Shown here piece after piece: positions 7,427 to 8,340 of a stretch of 8,340 nucleotides of DNA (its first letter is position 1; each line of letters begins with the position of its first letter). Under the pieces are notes generated by a model. The model was not told the origin of the DNA. It worked only from the letters and a program-made list of their open reading frames with translations, and made no database searches. This stretch comes from Ignavibacteria bacterium. GTDB taxonomy: Bacteria; Bacteroidota; Ignavibacteria; Ignavibacteriales; Melioribacteraceae. Location: the NCBI GenBank assembly GCA_027347805.1, contig DAIEQP010000114.1, forward strand, positions 1 to 8,340, written 5' to 3'. Both the position numbers and the translations under genes were made by a program.

Positions 7427-8340
7427 TCAAATATTGTTTTTTATAATTAAACGAAATGTGGAACCAGTTCCTTTTTCAGATTCAACTTCAATATCAATTT
7501 TATTCAGTTCACAATGTTTTTTTACCAATGCCAGCCCTAATCCATTTCCATCAAAACTTCTGGAATAACCCTGGTCTTCCTGCGTGAAGGGCTCAAATAG
7601 TCTAGGGAAGTACTCTTTCGAAATTCCTATTCCCGAATCCTTAATTTCAATTATAGTCTTGTTAATGCTTTTGTTTAATGATATTTCAACACTTCCAATT
7701 TCAGTAAACCTTAATGCATTTTCTATTAACTGAATAAGTATTGTGTCTAGAGATAAATGATCTAAAAGAAAATATACTTTCTCTTCAGGCATATTTAATT
7801 TGAATGACAATCCTTTTGCTTCGGCTTCTCGCCAATATCTGTTATAAATTTCTTCGATTCTTTCACCCAATTCGATATTTTCAATTTCAGGGCTGTATGT
7901 ACCCGAAATTAGTTCAGACATTTGAAGAATCAATTCAATTGTCCTAATTATGCGTCTGCTTGCCTTATTAATGATATTATAACTTTGTTCAAAATTTGCG
8001 CTCATTTTATTTTCGAACTCTGTTCTTAATACCTCAGAATAACCAAGTAAGATATTAATCGGAGTTCTTATTTCATGCGATATCTGAGCAAGGAATTCAT
8101 TTTTCAATCTATCAGCATCAATCAATTTATCTTTTGCCAATTCCAATTCGGCTATAGTTTTCTCCAGTTGTTCTGATTTAAGCAAAACCTGGTCGGTTCT
8201 CTCTTTGATCAGTTTCTCGAGATTCTCTTTATAATTTCTATTTTCACTTATCAATTGAGCTTTTTCGAGAGCTTTCAAAACACTCATTTCGAGTTCTTCG
8301 AAATTTAAAATAGGTTTTGTTACAAAATCCCAGGCACCAA
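7427..8340 (-). CDS. Receiver-histidine kinase hybrid, N-terminus cut by window edge
   Basis: The last 303 residues of a cytoplasmic-looking signalling protein. The frame is open to the window edge: before the internal Met at 8287 it reads GAWDFVTKPILNFEELE, which is the beta5-alpha5 end of a receiver domain with its conserved Lys-Pro (Lys codon 8315-8317). Met 8287 is therefore not the start. Counting from it, a coiled coil (about 8-65) joins the receiver to a classical HisKA domain, FLAQISHEIRTPIN with phosphoacceptor H71. The ATPase domain has N190 in LIENALRF, G1 DSGIGIS at 217-223, the F-box LFEPFTQ, and G2 GNGLGLALVKK at 247-257. The visible part has no membrane segment, so its input should come from another kinase acting on the receiver. 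It ends 98 bp before the hydrolase operon on the same strand. Its partner is unknown and may lie upstream of the window. The catalytic core looks intact. Confidence 0.94.
   Translation of the reverse strand, partial: GAWDFVTKPILNFEELEMSVLKALEKAQLISENRNYKENLEKLIKERTDQVLLKSEQLEKTIAELELAKDKLIDADRLKNEFLAQISHEIRTPINILLGYSEVLRTEFENKMSANFEQSYNIINKASRRIIRTIELILQMSELISGTYSPEIENIELGERIEEIYNRYWREAEAKGLSFKLNMPEEKVYFLLDHLSLDTILIQLIENALRFTEIGSVEISLNKSINKTIIEIKDSGIGISKEYFPRLFEPFTQEDQGYSRSFDGNGLGLALVKKHCELNKIDIEVESEKGTGSTFRLIIKNNI

Noticed and set aside
8285..8287. Met at 8287 as the start of the upstream kinase gene
   Set aside because: The frame stays open to the window edge and encodes a receiver-domain C-terminus, so this Met is internal.

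Overview
The window is A+T-rich (about two thirds A+T by eye). All six recognisable genes lie on the minus strand, so transcription runs from high to low coordinates. Shine-Dalgarno sequences are weak or absent before several genes, and one upstream region fits the Bacteroidota-type promoter pattern. Together with a sigma-54 regulator, a receiver-kinase hybrid and secreted glycoside hydrolases, this suggests a member of the FCB group, perhaps Ignavibacteriota or Bacteroidota. That placement is an inference from style and gene content; no marker gene is present.

In transcription order: (1) 8340-7427, the C-terminal part of a hybrid signalling protein, with the tail of a receiver domain, a coiled coil and a complete histidine-kinase core. 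(2) After a 98-bp gap with a candidate housekeeping promoter, a two-gene hydrolase operon: a 627-residue Sec-exported protein that looks like a strongly divergent GH42-type enzyme, then a Tat-exported GH5 enzyme with a full set of catalytic residues, 17 bp downstream. (3) A 298-bp non-coding stretch with a well-spaced sigma-54 (-24/-12) promoter near its downstream end. (4) A tightly packed operon with gaps of 5 and 2 bp: a membrane-anchored family-1 extracellular solute-binding protein, a membrane histidine kinase, and an NtrC-type sigma-54 response regulator that runs off the left edge.

The likely logic is a carbohydrate-sensing circuit. The tethered binding protein has no ABC permease beside it, so it probably detects a sugar or oligosaccharide and passes the signal to the kinase. 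The kinase would phosphorylate the sigma-54 activator, which may drive its own operon from the promoter at 4065-4080. The adjacent hydrolases would release or process the sensed glycan. The sensory role and the autoregulation are inferences. The domain assignments of the regulator, both kinases, the binding protein and the GH5 enzyme are well supported by visible motifs.
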